From contig JBQMRR010000044.1 in NCBI GenBank assembly GCA_052174495.1, positions 62,001 through 126,000 on the forward strand: a stretch of 64,000 nt of DNA. The letters are read 5' to 3'. The notes under the pieces are model-generated. The model made no database searches. It had not been told where the DNA came from and saw only the letters and a list, made by a program, of their open reading frames with translations. The stretch is from Arsenophonus sp052174495. GTDB taxonomy: Bacteria > Pseudomonadota > Gammaproteobacteria > Enterobacterales > Enterobacteriaceae. Positions 20,936 through 31,100 of the stretch are shown one piece after another; within the stretch, counting starts at the first letter, position 1, and every line of letters begins with the position of its first letter. The translations under genes were made by a program, and so were the position numbers.

Positions 20936-20962
20936 TTATATCCTCAAGAAAAAAATAATTTT

Positions 20963-20996
20963 CAGTAAAAATATAGACGGTCGATCGAGACCGCCT
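20963..20996 (-). terminator. Rho-independent terminator after acpP
   Basis: On the minus strand, ggcggtctcgatcgaccgtc forms a seven-pair stem (one G-U) with a six-base loop and is followed by tatattttt. It lies 40 bp after the acpP stop. It would end acpP transcripts before the dead fabF, which fits acpP being expressed far above its neighbours. Confidence 0.7.
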
Positions 20997-21036
20997 GAAT
21001 ATGTGCATAAAAGCTTTCTATGATTAAATTTGCGTC

Positions 21037-21300
21037 TTATGATCTGTGGCTATGAATATAATCAATAGCTGCTTTAACTGTTGTGATTTTTTCCGCTTCT
21101 TCATCAGGAATTTCGGTATCAAACTCTTCTTCTAATGCCATTACTAATTCAACAGTATCAAGAGAATCGGCACCTAAATCTTCAACAAATGAAGCATTAT
21201 TTATAACTTCATCTTCTTTAACACCTAACTGTTCCGCAATTATTTTCTTAATACGGTCTTCAATATTGTTGCTCTCAACACCTTGGTCTTTAGTGTTCAT
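21037..21300 (-). CDS. acpP: AcpP, acyl carrier protein with N-terminal insertion
   Basis: ACP carries growing acyl chains on a 4'-phosphopantetheine arm for fatty acid, lipid A and lipoate pathways. The core is almost identical to E. coli (VEDLGADSLDTVELVMALEE, EIPDEEAEKITTV), with the modified serine at Ser46 (Ser36 in mature E. coli numbering). The protein has 87 residues instead of 78. The E. coli start M-S-T-I-E-E-R aligns as M-N-T-[KDQGVESNN]-I-E-D-R, so nine codons are inserted between residues 3 and 4. The upstream taggaatt box and the ATG fall where the enteric ones do, and there is no in-frame ATG, GTG or TTG within the insert, so the longer product is the likely one. A terminator follows at 20963-20996. 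Confidence 0.97.
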   Translation of the reverse strand: MNTKDQGVESNNIEDRIKKIIAEQLGVKEDEVINNASFVEDLGADSLDTVELVMALEEEFDTEIPDEEAEKITTVKAAIDYIHSHRS

Positions 21301-21447
21301 ACTATTTAATTCCTATTAAAACTCGCTTTCACGATGGTTTTCGTAGTTTAGATACAGGAAAGCACAACCGGAATCCTGGCTATTCGAACCTAATTTCGCA
21401 TTATTAATGCTATTTTAGCATTAACTATGCAAATGATTCATTAGTTT

Positions 21448-22182
21448 TTAACTCATATACATGCCACCATTGACATGTAATGTTTCACCTGTGATGTAAG
21501 ATGCTTTATCAGAAGCTAAAAATGCTACAGCACTGGCAATTTCTTTTACATCACCGAGCCGCCCCATAGGAACACTGGCTAAAATGCCTGCTTGCTGTTC
21601 ATCTGTCAACGCTCTAGTCATATCGGTTTCTATGAAACCAGGTGAAACAACATTTACCGTAATACCACGGGTAGCTACTTCACGCGCTAAGGATTTACTA
21701 AAAGCGACAATACCTGCTTTAGCTGCTGCATAATTCGCCTGTCCAGCATTACCTAATGTACCGGCCACTGAACCAATAGAAATAATGCGACCATAACGTT
21801 TTTTTATCATTGAACGCATTATAGCTTTGGATAGACTAAAGATCGAAGTTAAGTTCGTATCAATAACCCTGTTCCAGTTTTCTTTTTTCATTCGCAGCAA
21901 TAGATTATCACTGGTAATACCTGCATTATTAACTAAAATATCAATTTCACCAAATTCTTCACGAACTTTAGATATAGTACTATTAATAGATTCAGTGTCT
22001 GTTACATTCAAGATATAACCTTTTCCTTTATCACCAAGGTAGTTACTAATCGTCTCGGTAGCTTCTTTGTTTGTAGCAGTAGCAATTACTTTTGCACCAT
22101 GTTCAGCCAGTAGTTCAGCTATTGATCGCCCGATACCACGGCTTCCCCCAGTCACTAAGGCTATTTTTCCATCAAAACTCAT
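21448..22182 (-). CDS. fabG: FabG, 3-oxoacyl-ACP reductase
   Basis: FabG is the NADPH-dependent reductase that makes 3-hydroxyacyl-ACP in each elongation cycle. The ATG at 22180-22182 (MSFDGKIALVTGG) is chosen because gaggggaaac precedes it directly and the length, 244 residues, equals E. coli; an upstream in-frame TTG would add four residues. The cofactor motif TGGSRGIG is at residues 11-18, NNAG at 85-88, and the catalytic triad Ser138, Tyr151 and Lys155 (YAAAK) is intact. The C-terminus GETLHVNGGMYMS is typical. It sits 8 bp after fabD and upstream of acpP in the enteric order. Confidence 0.98.
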   Translation of the reverse strand: MSFDGKIALVTGGSRGIGRSIAELLAEHGAKVIATATNKEATETISNYLGDKGKGYILNVTDTESINSTISKVREEFGEIDILVNNAGITSDNLLLRMKKENWNRVIDTNLTSIFSLSKAIMRSMIKKRYGRIISIGSVAGTLGNAGQANYAAAKAGIVAFSKSLAREVATRGITVNVVSPGFIETDMTRALTDEQQAGILASVPMGRLGDVKEIASAVAFLASDKASYITGETLHVNGGMYMS

Positions 22183-22190
22183 GTTTCCCC

Positions 22191-23123
22191 TCAATTATTT
22201 ATAAACGCAGCGTTTAATGATGCTGTATCATTAATTGCCACTGAATTAATCGTGCTTACAATATGCTTAGTTAAACCAGTTAATATTTTACCTGGCCCTA
22301 TTTCTAATACTTGCACGATTCCGTGTTCAGCCATGAATTCAATAGTTTCAAGCCAGCGTACAGGATTATACAGCTGCCTAACTAAAGCATGACGAATGCC
22401 TTCTACCGAATTTTCAATTTTAACATCAACATTATTTACAATAGGGATGTTAGGTTTATTAAATACAATTTCTTCTAATGCTTCTGCTAGTTTTTTTGCT
22501 GTGGGTTGCATTAATACGCAATGTGAAGGTGCACTGATAGCTAACGGTAAAGTACGTTTTGCACCAGCAGCCTTACATAAGGCTACCGCTCTTTTAACAG
22601 CGCTTTTTTCACCTGCAATAACAATCTGCCCAGGCGAATTAAAATTAACTGCAGAAACTACTTGGTCTTGACTAGCTTGTTGACATGATGCTAATATTGA
22701 TTCATTATCTAAACCAATAATTACATACATAGCACCCATTCCTATCGGCACAGCTTCTTGCATTAATCGCCCACGTAGCTCTACTAATTTAACAGCGGAT
22801 TTAAAATCAATGACATCAGCACAGACTAATGCAGAATATTCACCTAAGCTATGGCCTGCCATTAGTGTAGGCATTTTGCCTTTTTTTTTCTGCCATACTC
22901 GAAAAATTGCTACAGATGCGGATAAAAGTGCTGGCTGTGTTTTCCAAGTTTTATTTAATTCTTCTTCTGAGCCATTTTGTATTAAATCCCATAAATCATA
23001 TTCTAAGATATTAGAAGATTCAGCAAATGTTTCCTCTACTACTGTAAACTCTTTTGCTAGATTAGCTAACATGCCCAGAGATTGAGAACCTTGGCCAGGA
23101 AAGATCATTGCAAAATTAGACAT
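22191..23123 (-). CDS. fabD: FabD, malonyl-CoA:ACP transacylase
   Basis: FabD moves malonyl from CoA to ACP to supply fatty acid elongation. The start at 23121-23123 (MSNFAMIFPGQGSQ) is preceded by aaggaaa at good spacing and gives 310 residues against 309 in E. coli; the frame is open further upstream into fabH but without family similarity. The active serine Ser92 is in AGHSLGEYSALV, the oxyanion region in PGQGSQ, and the catalytic histidine lies in SAPSHCVLM. The C-terminal QVLEIGPGKILTGL is also canonical. It is co-directional with fabH (19 bp) and fabG. Confidence 0.98.
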   Translation of the reverse strand: MSNFAMIFPGQGSQSLGMLANLAKEFTVVEETFAESSNILEYDLWDLIQNGSEEELNKTWKTQPALLSASVAIFRVWQKKKGKMPTLMAGHSLGEYSALVCADVIDFKSAVKLVELRGRLMQEAVPIGMGAMYVIIGLDNESILASCQQASQDQVVSAVNFNSPGQIVIAGEKSAVKRAVALCKAAGAKRTLPLAISAPSHCVLMQPTAKKLAEALEEIVFNKPNIPIVNNVDVKIENSVEGIRHALVRQLYNPVRWLETIEFMAEHGIVQVLEIGPGKILTGLTKHIVSTINSVAINDTASLNAAFINN

Positions 23124-23142
23124 TTTATTTTCCTTTTTTAAT

Positions 23143-24096
23143 TTAAAAACGCAGGAGGGCTGAACCCCAAGTAAAACCGCCACCAAACGCCTCAAGCAAT
23201 ACTATTTGCCCCCTCTGTATACGGCCATCTCTGACTGCTTCATCAAACGCTGTTGGCACTGAAGCTGCTGAAGTATTACCGTGTCTATCTAGAGTAATGA
23301 TAACTTTATGCATTGGCATATCCAGTTTCTTTGCAGTTGCTTGAATAATTCGTAAATTAGCTTGATGAGGGACTAACCAATCTAATTCTGATTTATTTAG
23401 TGCATTTTTTTCTAATGTTTCATCTACAATATTAGCTAATTCTTTCACTGCGATCTTAAAAACCTCATTACCTGCCATTATTACATAAGTTGGCTCTGAG
23501 AATTTACTATGTTCTTGATGCCGTAAAGTTAATAAATCACTATAATTGCCATTGGCATGTAAATGGGTTGACAAAATCCCTGGTTCTTGTGAACAACCGA
23601 CAACGATTGCACCTGCTGCATCACCAAATAAAATAAGTGTACTACGATCATTAGGATCTAATACTTTAGATAATACATCAGAACCAATAATTAATGCCTT
23701 CTTCGCCATCCCTGTTCTAATAAACTGATCACTAATACTTATTGCATAAGTGAAGCCAGCACATGCAGCAGCAATATCAAATGCAGCACAGTTTTCAATG
23801 CCTAATAATTGCTGAATTTGGCATGCTGCACTAGGAAAAGCATGAGTCGAAGAAGTCGTTGCTACAACGATTAAATGAATCTCATTAGCTGCGATACCAG
23901 CCATTGCTAATGCTTTTTCCGCAGCGTTAGCACCCATTGTAGATACGTTATCTTCTCCTGTTGCAATGCGACGTTCTTTAATTCCTGTTCGAGTGGTTAT
24001 CCATTCATCAGAAGTATCTACCATTTTTTCTAAATCAGCATTCGTACGAATCTGTAGAGGCAAATAACTGCCAGTACCTAAGATTTTTGTATACAT
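23143..24096 (-). CDS. fabH: FabH, beta-ketoacyl-ACP synthase III
   Basis: FabH starts fatty acid synthesis by condensing acetyl-CoA with malonyl-ACP. Its 317 residues equal the E. coli length. The Cys-His-Asn triad is complete at identical positions: Cys112 in AACAGFTYA, His244 in PHQANLRI and Asn274 in GNTSAASVP. The GFGGGFTWGS-type C-terminal loop (EAFGGGFTWGSALL) is present. It follows plsX by 6 bp. With fabF dead in this locus, FabH and any FabB elsewhere would be the remaining condensing enzymes. Confidence 0.98.
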   Translation of the reverse strand: MYTKILGTGSYLPLQIRTNADLEKMVDTSDEWITTRTGIKERRIATGEDNVSTMGANAAEKALAMAGIAANEIHLIVVATTSSTHAFPSAACQIQQLLGIENCAAFDIAAACAGFTYAISISDQFIRTGMAKKALIIGSDVLSKVLDPNDRSTLILFGDAAGAIVVGCSQEPGILSTHLHANGNYSDLLTLRHQEHSKFSEPTYVIMAGNEVFKIAVKELANIVDETLEKNALNKSELDWLVPHQANLRIIQATAKKLDMPMHKVIITLDRHGNTSAASVPTAFDEAVRDGRIQRGQIVLLEAFGGGFTWGSALLRF

Positions 24097-24102
24097 TTTG
24101 CT

Positions 24103-25140
24103 TTAATCACTCTTTGGTAGTAAAGTATTCAAGCGATTTGCAATTCTATCAGGAATTTGCTTTTCTATTGCCTGAATTGCCTGTTCAATTGCAGCTTTAA
24201 ATGCTTTTTGATTTGCCGCTCCATGACTTTTAATTACAATACCTTGTAATCCTAAAAGTGAAGCACCATTATATTGATCTGGATCCAGGTGGCCAAAACG
24301 TTTTAAAATACGGTTCTGTAACCACGGTTTAATTAACTTCATTATCCAGTATGAGATCTTATTTTCTGTAATTGAAGGGTTCATTAAAGATAGAATAACG
24401 CGTATCACACCTTCCATTGTTTTCAATGTTACATTACCGGTAAAGCCGTCACAAACAAATACGTCAGTTTTACCAGTCAATAACTCATTACTTTCTATGT
24501 AACCAATATAATTAATAGAAGATGTTTCTTTTAATATTGAGGCGGCTTCGCGGATATTATCTAACCCTTTACTTTCTTCTTCCCCAATATTCAATAAAGC
24601 TACTCGTGGATTGCTTATATTAATAAGTTCTTCAGCCATTACTGCTCCCATTAGGGCAAATTGTACTAGCATTTGACTATCGCAGTTAACATTAGCACCT
24701 AAATCAAGTACAATGGTTTTACCATGTTTTTGATTTGGCAAAATCGCTGTCAATGCTGGTCTTTCAATACCATTTATTGTTTTTAATATGAGTTTTGCTA
24801 ATCCCATAAGTACACCAGTATTTCCAGCGCTAATACATGCTTGAGCCTGACCAGATTTCACTAATTCTAAAGCAATTCGCATGGATGAGCCTTTACTTTG
24901 CCTAATTCCTTCTAATGGCTTGATATTATCAGCAATAGCATACTCAGCAGGAATAATTTGTAAATGATTACGTAGTTCAGTACGCTGAACTGAAAGCAAT
25001 GGGTTTAAAATTTCGGGAATACCAACAAGCAATAATCTTAATTGTGGATTAGAAATTAGTACTTGCAATGCAGCAGGCACAATAATACGAGGACCATTAT
25101 CCCCACACATTGCATCTAATGCTAAGATTAAATTAGCCAA
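24103..25140 (-). CDS. plsX: PlsX, phosphate acyltransferase
   Basis: PlsX converts acyl-ACP to acyl-phosphate, the donor used by PlsY in phospholipid synthesis. Its 345 residues compare with 356 in E. coli, the loss being at the C-terminus. Signatures include LALDAMCGDNGP at the N-terminus (GGD in most homologues, CGD here), SAGNTGVLMGLAKL, VLDLGANVNCDS, LLNIGEEESKG, VCDGFTGNVTLKT and VIKSHGAANQ. It lies between rpmF and fabH as in all enterics. The Gly-to-Cys change in the first loop is conservative in position but unusual. It is otherwise intact. Confidence 0.97.
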   Translation of the reverse strand: MANLILALDAMCGDNGPRIIVPAALQVLISNPQLRLLLVGIPEILNPLLSVQRTELRNHLQIIPAEYAIADNIKPLEGIRQSKGSSMRIALELVKSGQAQACISAGNTGVLMGLAKLILKTINGIERPALTAILPNQKHGKTIVLDLGANVNCDSQMLVQFALMGAVMAEELINISNPRVALLNIGEEESKGLDNIREAASILKETSSINYIGYIESNELLTGKTDVFVCDGFTGNVTLKTMEGVIRVILSLMNPSITENKISYWIMKLIKPWLQNRILKRFGHLDPDQYNGASLLGLQGIVIKSHGAANQKAFKAAIEQAIQAIEKQIPDRIANRLNTLLPKSD

Positions 25141-25172
25141 GGCATTAATTTATTTAATAATTAAAAGGATAA

Positions 25173-25343
25173 CTATTTATTAATAACCTTACGGCCACAA
25201 TAATAACCATTAGTAGTCACATGATGACGCAAATGGGTTTCACCAGAGGTTTTATCTACTGAGACTTCGGAAATTTTTAATGCATCATGTAAGCGACGCA
25301 TACCTCGTTTAGAACGAGTGGGTTTATTTTGTTGTACAGCCAT
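25173..25343 (-). CDS. rpmF: RpmF, ribosomal protein L32
   Basis: This small protein of the large ribosomal subunit has 56 residues (57 in E. coli). The sequence MAVQQNKPTRSKRGMRR is invariant in enterics; KTSGETHLRHHVT and NGYYCGRKV follow, with one residue deleted in the middle. The start at 25341-25343 is preceded by aaggag. It lies just upstream of plsX as in the ancestral yceD-rpmF-plsX order; yceD upstream is a pseudogene, so rpmF now heads the lipid gene run. Confidence 0.97.
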   Translation of the reverse strand: MAVQQNKPTRSKRGMRRLHDALKISEVSVDKTSGETHLRHHVTTNGYYCGRKVINK

Positions 25344-25349
25344 TGACCT

Positions 25350-25890
25350 TACTCCTTAAAGTACCTTTTAAACTAGCTAATTTGGAAAATAGATTTGATT
25401 TTCTGCTTTCGTTAGGCAACTTATAAAAAAGCATATCTGATTAGAACACACTTTACAGTGTTAAAAGTTATTAACCGTAATGATCGACAAAAAGAGAATT
25501 ATTTCATTTTCAATTATTACTAGCAAATCTATTTTGCAAATTGATCATTTAGTTATTTAGTTATATTCTTCAGATAACAAGGGAATCTTCTCATCATTAA
25601 TAACAGAATTAAAATAATAGGTTATATGAACCTGGTGATTAAATTTTTTATAACGTTCATATTTTAATATGACATCGACATCAGAATTACCTTTTAATTA
25701 GTAAATGTTGATTATCTATTTAAATGATAATTAAATAGTTATATCAGTAACTATACTTACTACTTACTACTGAACTACTGATTTTATGATAGGCAAATCC
25801 TTTTCAAGTAAAAAGCATCCTAAATAATTTATTTTTCACTAAGATACGCATCTTATCTTTATAATGATAAATAGCCAAAAGAAAGGCTCA
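25350..25890 (-). pseudogene. yceD: yceD pseudogene (DUF177, 23S rRNA accumulation protein)
   Basis: Relic of the gene that precedes rpmF in enterics. Readable blocks on the minus strand, in the right order, are IDNQHLLIKGNSDVDV, KYERYKKFNHQVHITYYF, NDEKIPLLSEEYN, KIDLLVIIENEIILFL and FSKLASLKG. They match YceD IDNQRLAVL, LECQRCGKPFTHQV, EIDLLAMVEDEIILALP and FAVLASLK. Stops follow SEEYN and ITK, and the two zinc-type cysteines of CQRC are replaced (KYERYK). The N-terminal boundary is approximate. Confidence 0.87.
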
Positions 25891-25974
25891 TTTAATTATT
25901 ATTCACCAATATTCGTTATTTAATTTCTATTTAGTTTTAAATGTTTCAGCATATTTCTATATTCCTTTTAAGTA

Positions 25975-26530
25975 TTTTATGAAATCAATTATTTATATTG
26001 ATATCAATCTTATTTTTACGCTATAGCTACTACAAAACCTAAGCTTACCTTTTATTACTAATGTACTGAATAATAGATGAAACTTCTATTAATTAATGGA
26101 TCTGCAAGTTATCTTGTTATTCGATTAGTAATTGAAAATAAAATCATTAGTGACTAAGTATCCTACTTATTTAATAAAAGGTATAGATCAAGTCTGGATC
26201 TCTGGCAAATCAAATAATAGAAAGACCACTGATTCATGGAAAGGCAACCAAACAATTGAAATAAGCTTTTAACAAAAATATCTTTTATATAGATTACACT
26301 TATTTGATAGTAAAACTAAAAATACAATGATAAATATAAACTTTTCACTGCTTATTTTGGCATCTAACAATGCAAAAAGTTAAAACTATCTTATTAAAAT
26401 ATCCATATATTAATGTGAATTTCCTTTATCTTAGAAGAAGTTAGCCATCATGTTATTTGAAAAACTTATTTAAGGGAGGGTCCTCTCTAATTACTTTAAT
26501 TAGCTTACCTTTAATTAGTTTAATTAGTAT
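25975..26530 (+). pseudogene. yceF: yceF pseudogene (Maf-like nucleotide pyrophosphatase)
   Basis: Relic on the plus strand, placed as in E. coli between rluC and yceD and divergent from yceD. Pieces in order are DETS near 26078, SASYLVIRLVIENK near 26105 (YceF RQLVLRLAQEKA), KYPTYLIKGIDQVWIS near 26158 (RYPDHLIIGSDQVCV), and IMLFEKLI with GRVLSN near 26450 (ITLFERLEGRDPN). Frameshifts and stops lie between them. Maf-family enzymes clear modified nucleotides; this one cannot be made. Confidence 0.85.
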
Positions 26531-26637
26531 GTTGTTACGCATTCACGGTAATAACTTTCTCAATTGATTATTTCACTGCATACAAAAAGCAAAGTGTTTT
26601 ATAATTTAACCTATTTTAATAACTTATTAGCGATAAA

Positions 26638-27585
26638 TTATTGTTTACGTAATTTTTCCAAACAGCTTTTAAGCTGTTTATCTAAAGGAGCGTTGAAAGT
26701 TAATTTTCCCCCACTGGCTGGATGGGTGAACATTAATGAACTAGCATGCAAAAAAAGCCGTTTTAAACCAGTAATCGTTAACTGTTGATCAAAATTGCGA
26801 TCGCCATAATAACTATCATACGCAATAGGATGCTTTGCATATTGTGCATGTACTCTGATTTGATGTGTTCGTCCTGTTATTGGATTGGCATTAATTAGTG
26901 TAGTATTAGAAAAAGATTCTTCAATTTTAAAATGGGTTTCTGAATATTTACCATCTATGCTGACTTTAACTATTCGTTTACCACTTTGTAAAACATTTTT
27001 TAATAAAAATGACTGAATAACTTTTATATGGGACGGCCATTGTCCCATTACTAATGCAAGGTACTGTTTTTGCATTTGTTTTAAACGTAACTGTTTATGT
27101 AATGCTCTAAGAGTTGAACTTTTTTTTGCTATCAGTAAAATACCTGATGTTTCGCGATCTAACCTATGGACAAGTTCTAAAAACCGTGCTTTAGGACGTA
27201 ATGTGCGTAAAGCTTCAATAACGCCAAAATTTATTCCACTACCACCATGAACAGCCATACCGGAAGGTTTATTCAAAACTAGCAAATGGTTATCTTCGTA
27301 AAGTATATAATCTATAAGTTCGGCTATCTTATTCAATTTAGCCGAAATAATATACTGTTGTTTTTTTGCTAGTCTAACGGGTGGGATCCTAATTAAATCG
27401 CTTGTTTGAATTTTATATTCAGGTTTGATTCTATTACTATTTATTCTTACTTCGCCCTTACGAAGTAACCGATAAATCCTACTCTTAGGAACATCTTTTA
27501 AACGTCTCAATAAAAAATTATCAATACGTTGGCCTGCTGCATCATTATCGATAGTAATAAACTGAACCTGATTATGTATTTTCAT
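26638..27585 (-). CDS. rluC: RluC, 23S rRNA pseudouridine synthase (955/2504/2580)
   Basis: RluC isomerises three uridines in 23S rRNA near the peptidyl transferase centre. Its 315 residues compare with 319 in E. coli. The N-terminal S4 RNA-binding domain is visible (GQRIDNFLLRRL, SRIYRLLRKGEVRIN). The catalytic motif HRLDRETSG holds Asp143, and the C-terminal core has NPITGRTHQIRVH and LFLHASSL. It is divergent from rne, as in E. coli, and ends near the yceF relic. RluC fits better than RluD because of this context and the S4 sequence. Confidence 0.96.
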   Translation of the reverse strand: MKIHNQVQFITIDNDAAGQRIDNFLLRRLKDVPKSRIYRLLRKGEVRINSNRIKPEYKIQTSDLIRIPPVRLAKKQQYIISAKLNKIAELIDYILYEDNHLLVLNKPSGMAVHGGSGINFGVIEALRTLRPKARFLELVHRLDRETSGILLIAKKSSTLRALHKQLRLKQMQKQYLALVMGQWPSHIKVIQSFLLKNVLQSGKRIVKVSIDGKYSETHFKIEESFSNTTLINANPITGRTHQIRVHAQYAKHPIAYDSYYGDRNFDQQLTITGLKRLFLHASSLMFTHPASGGKLTFNAPLDKQLKSCLEKLRKQ

Positions 27586-28137
27586 TATATAATTATAATA
27601 TGTTGTTAATATTTAAATTTGTTAACGATTTTAATCGAATATTTATGATATCTTGTTTTAACTTTTTACCTTTATCAATTCCTATCTTAAATGCATTTTT
27701 CATATTTTTCCCTATAAAAACGCAATAAACAGTAAAAGTTATCTTGATATCTGCCCATAAGCAATGGAATAATGAATAGTTAGCATAATGCTTATTAAAA
27801 TAAGCGTTACTATAATTTAAGATTGATCTATTTGTGAAGAGACAAAAACGCAGAAATAGTGTAAGACGAGACGGTGTGTAAAATTAAAAATAAATTATTT
27901 AATTGTGAAAAAGTTTACTGGATTAGCTAATCTTATACATTGAAAAAATAAATTTAGAAACAATTCTAATTTAAGAATGCAGTGTTTTATTTAAACATAG
28001 CTTAACAAAAATTGCCTTTTAATACAAACCGACAACTGTGAAGTTGTCGATTATGTAAAAAGTTATGAAACCATCCGGTTAACAGTAACTATTTTTAGTC
28101 GCAACTTTTCTGACTTAGTAGAAAATGAGTATTTATA
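27586..28137. promoter_or_regulatory. rluC/rne divergent region with rne leader hairpin
   Basis: This 552 bp spacer separates rluC and rne. Enteric rne has a long structured 5' leader through which RNase E represses its own synthesis. Here a perfect seven-pair stem, cgacaac-tgtgaa-gttgtcg, sits at 28030-28049, about 90 bases before the rne start, and is a candidate equivalent of a leader hairpin. No gene is seen in the spacer. Promoters are not resolved. Confidence 0.5.
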
Positions 28138-31100
28138 ATGAAAAGAATGTTAATTAACGCAACTCAACAAGAAGAGTTGCGTGTTGCTCTTGTTGATGGG
28201 CAACGTCTTTATGACCTAGATATTGAAAATCTCGGACACGAACAAAAAAAAGCAAATATTTACAAAGGCAAAATTACCCGTATAGAACCTAGTCTGGAAG
28301 CAGCATTTGTTGACTATGGATCAGAAAGACACGGCTTTCTTCCAATTAAAGAAATTGCACGTGAATACTTCCCTAGTTATTATCAACCACACGGTCGCCC
28401 AAACATAAAGGATATTTTAAAAGAAGACCAGGAAGTTATTATCCAAATTGACAAAGAGGAACGAGGAAATAAAGGTGCCGCGCTAACGACTTTTATAAGT
28501 TTAGCTGGCAGCTATCTTGTTTTAATGCCTAATAACCCTCGCGCAGGTGGGATATCGCGACGTATTGAGAGAGAAGATCGTATAGAACTAAAAGAGGTAT
28601 TATCTTCATTAGAAATACCTAATGGTATGGGATTAATTGTCCGTACTGCTGGTGTAGGTAAATCTGCAGAAACGCTTAAACATGATTTACAATATCGTCT
28701 TAAGCATTGGCAAGCAATAAAAAAAGCAGCGGAAAATCGAGCAGCACCTTTTCTTATTCATCAAGAAAGTAACGTAATTGTGAGGGCATTTCGTGATTAC
28801 TTGCGCCCTGACATTGGTGAAATTCTAATTGATAATGCGAAAATTGTCAAAATGGCTCGTCTTCATATTGAAGCGATTGGTCGTGAAGATTTTGCAAGTA
28901 AAATTAAATACTACACTGGAGATGTTCCACTATTTAGTCATTATCAAATTGAGTCACAAATTGAGTCTGCTTTTCAACGTGAGGTTCGTTTACCATCAGG
29001 TGGTGCACTAGTTATTGATACAACTGAAGCATTAACTGCTATCGATATTAATTCATCACGTTCAACCCGTGGGGGTGATATTGAAGAAACTGCATTAAAT
29101 ACCAATTTGGAAGCCGCTGATGAAATTGCCCGTCAATTACGGTTACGGGATTTGGGTGGATTGATTGTTATTGATTTTATTGATATGACACCCGTTCGCC
29201 ATCAGCGTGAAGTTGAAAATCGCCTGCGTGAAGCCGTATGCCAAGATAGAGCACGTATTCAAATCGCTCGGATATCTCGATTTGGTTTACTTGAAATGTC
29301 ACGACAACGTTTAAGTCCATCACTTGGTGAATCTAGCCATCATGTTTGTCCCCGTTGTAGCGGTACAGGAACAATCCGTGATAATGAATCACTTTCACTT
29401 TCTATTTTACGTTTGATCGAAGAAGAAGTGTTAAAAGAAAATACCCATGAAGTACATGCAATTGTACCGGTACCAATTGCTTCTTATTTATTGAATGAAA
29501 AACGGCAATCAGTAAACGAAATTGAACGTCGCCAATATAATATACGTGTTATTATTGTTCCTAACGATCAGATGCAATCACCGCATTATAATGTAATCCG
29601 TATTCGTAAAGGTGAAGAAGTTTCAGCATTAAGTTACTATCTCGCGCAATACCATGAAGCTGAAATCAATAATCTAACAGATGATGCTGTTAATGATAAA
29701 AAGTTACCTGAACAACCTGCTATTTTTGCTTTTACTCTTCAATCTCAAGCATATACAAAAAATGCTATGGTTGGTAAGAACAAATCAAGTAAACAGAATA
29801 AATCAACCAATAAGCAAGATTTTCGAACTCTGTTTAATCGAATTAGTTATTTCTTAAAAAGATTATTTATTAAATTACGGAAACTAATTAAAGTAATTGA
29901 GAAAAAATTTAAAAATAATAATGATAAGCAACATGATAATGATCATAGGCCAACTCAACGGCATGAACAGAATATTAATATTGATAACCATCAATATTGT
30001 AGGTATATCGATGAGTCTAAATCGTATAATAGCCGTAATCATAGAAGTCATTTTAATGATATTCAAGAGAGTGTTGCGCGTGAAATTCAACAGCAACCTC
30101 GCGAACAGCGAGCTGAAAATCGCTGTCGTCAGGAAGAAAAAAAAGAGCTGCAACTTAAAACTAAAACTCAACCACTAGAAAAGAAAGAGGATGAAACAGA
30201 AAGAACAGTTATTGTTTCTCATTATTATCAACAGCCTCAACTGATTCAATCTGTGCGGGTCGCAAATAGCGTAACTGAAGAAAAAAAACTCTCTATTGAT
30301 GATAGAGAGTATCAAAATATTAAGCTTCCTGTTATTAGTGGCGCAGAGGTAGTGCCTGCTTTGTTAATTCCAGAATCTATTCTGCCAACTGAATTAACAG
30401 CGAAGCAGAAAAATATAGATCTACCGCTTATTACAGAACAGGATGAAGCTCAAAAAGTATTCAGAAATTGTACTAATGAACAACAAGAAACGATTATTCC
30501 ACGAAGATCAAGACGATCTCCCCGGCACCTACGCGTTAGCGCGCAACGACGACGACGTTATCGTGATGAACATCAAAACAAATCATTGATATCATTAAAA
30601 ATACCAGTTGCTTCACCTAAATTACCTTCAGGTAAAGTCTGGATCCAGCACCCTGTCAAATTCAATGAATTAAACCAAATATCATCAGATAGTAAAAATA
30701 AGATGATAATCAATAAAAAGATAGTATTTTCTAGAACTCCAATTGATTGTGATAACGTCATTGGTAAAATTAAACTAGAAGAAAAAATAGCACCAATTAG
30801 TAAAACGATTCAATTAACAATATCGGAAAACTTACAACTTTTTCCTAAGGTATCGCTTATCCCCGTAAATATTCAAGATATAGAACAAAATGAAAAACTT
30901 TGTCAATCACATCTTGAAGCAAAAGTCATGGCTGAAAACAGCATTAATGTCGTTGTAAAAACGCAAGTACAGAATGAATCACAAAATCAGCTACAAAATG
31001 CTCAATTAGTTAATGATGAATTTTTTATAATCAATGAGATTAAAAAAGCTAAATATTCAGTGCATGAAATCAGTCAGGAAAAAATAACAAACCTATCAGA

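Noticed and set aside
29884..30178. Open frames on both strands inside the rne C-terminal half
   Set aside because: They are shadows produced by the low-complexity, AT-rich linker of RNase E.
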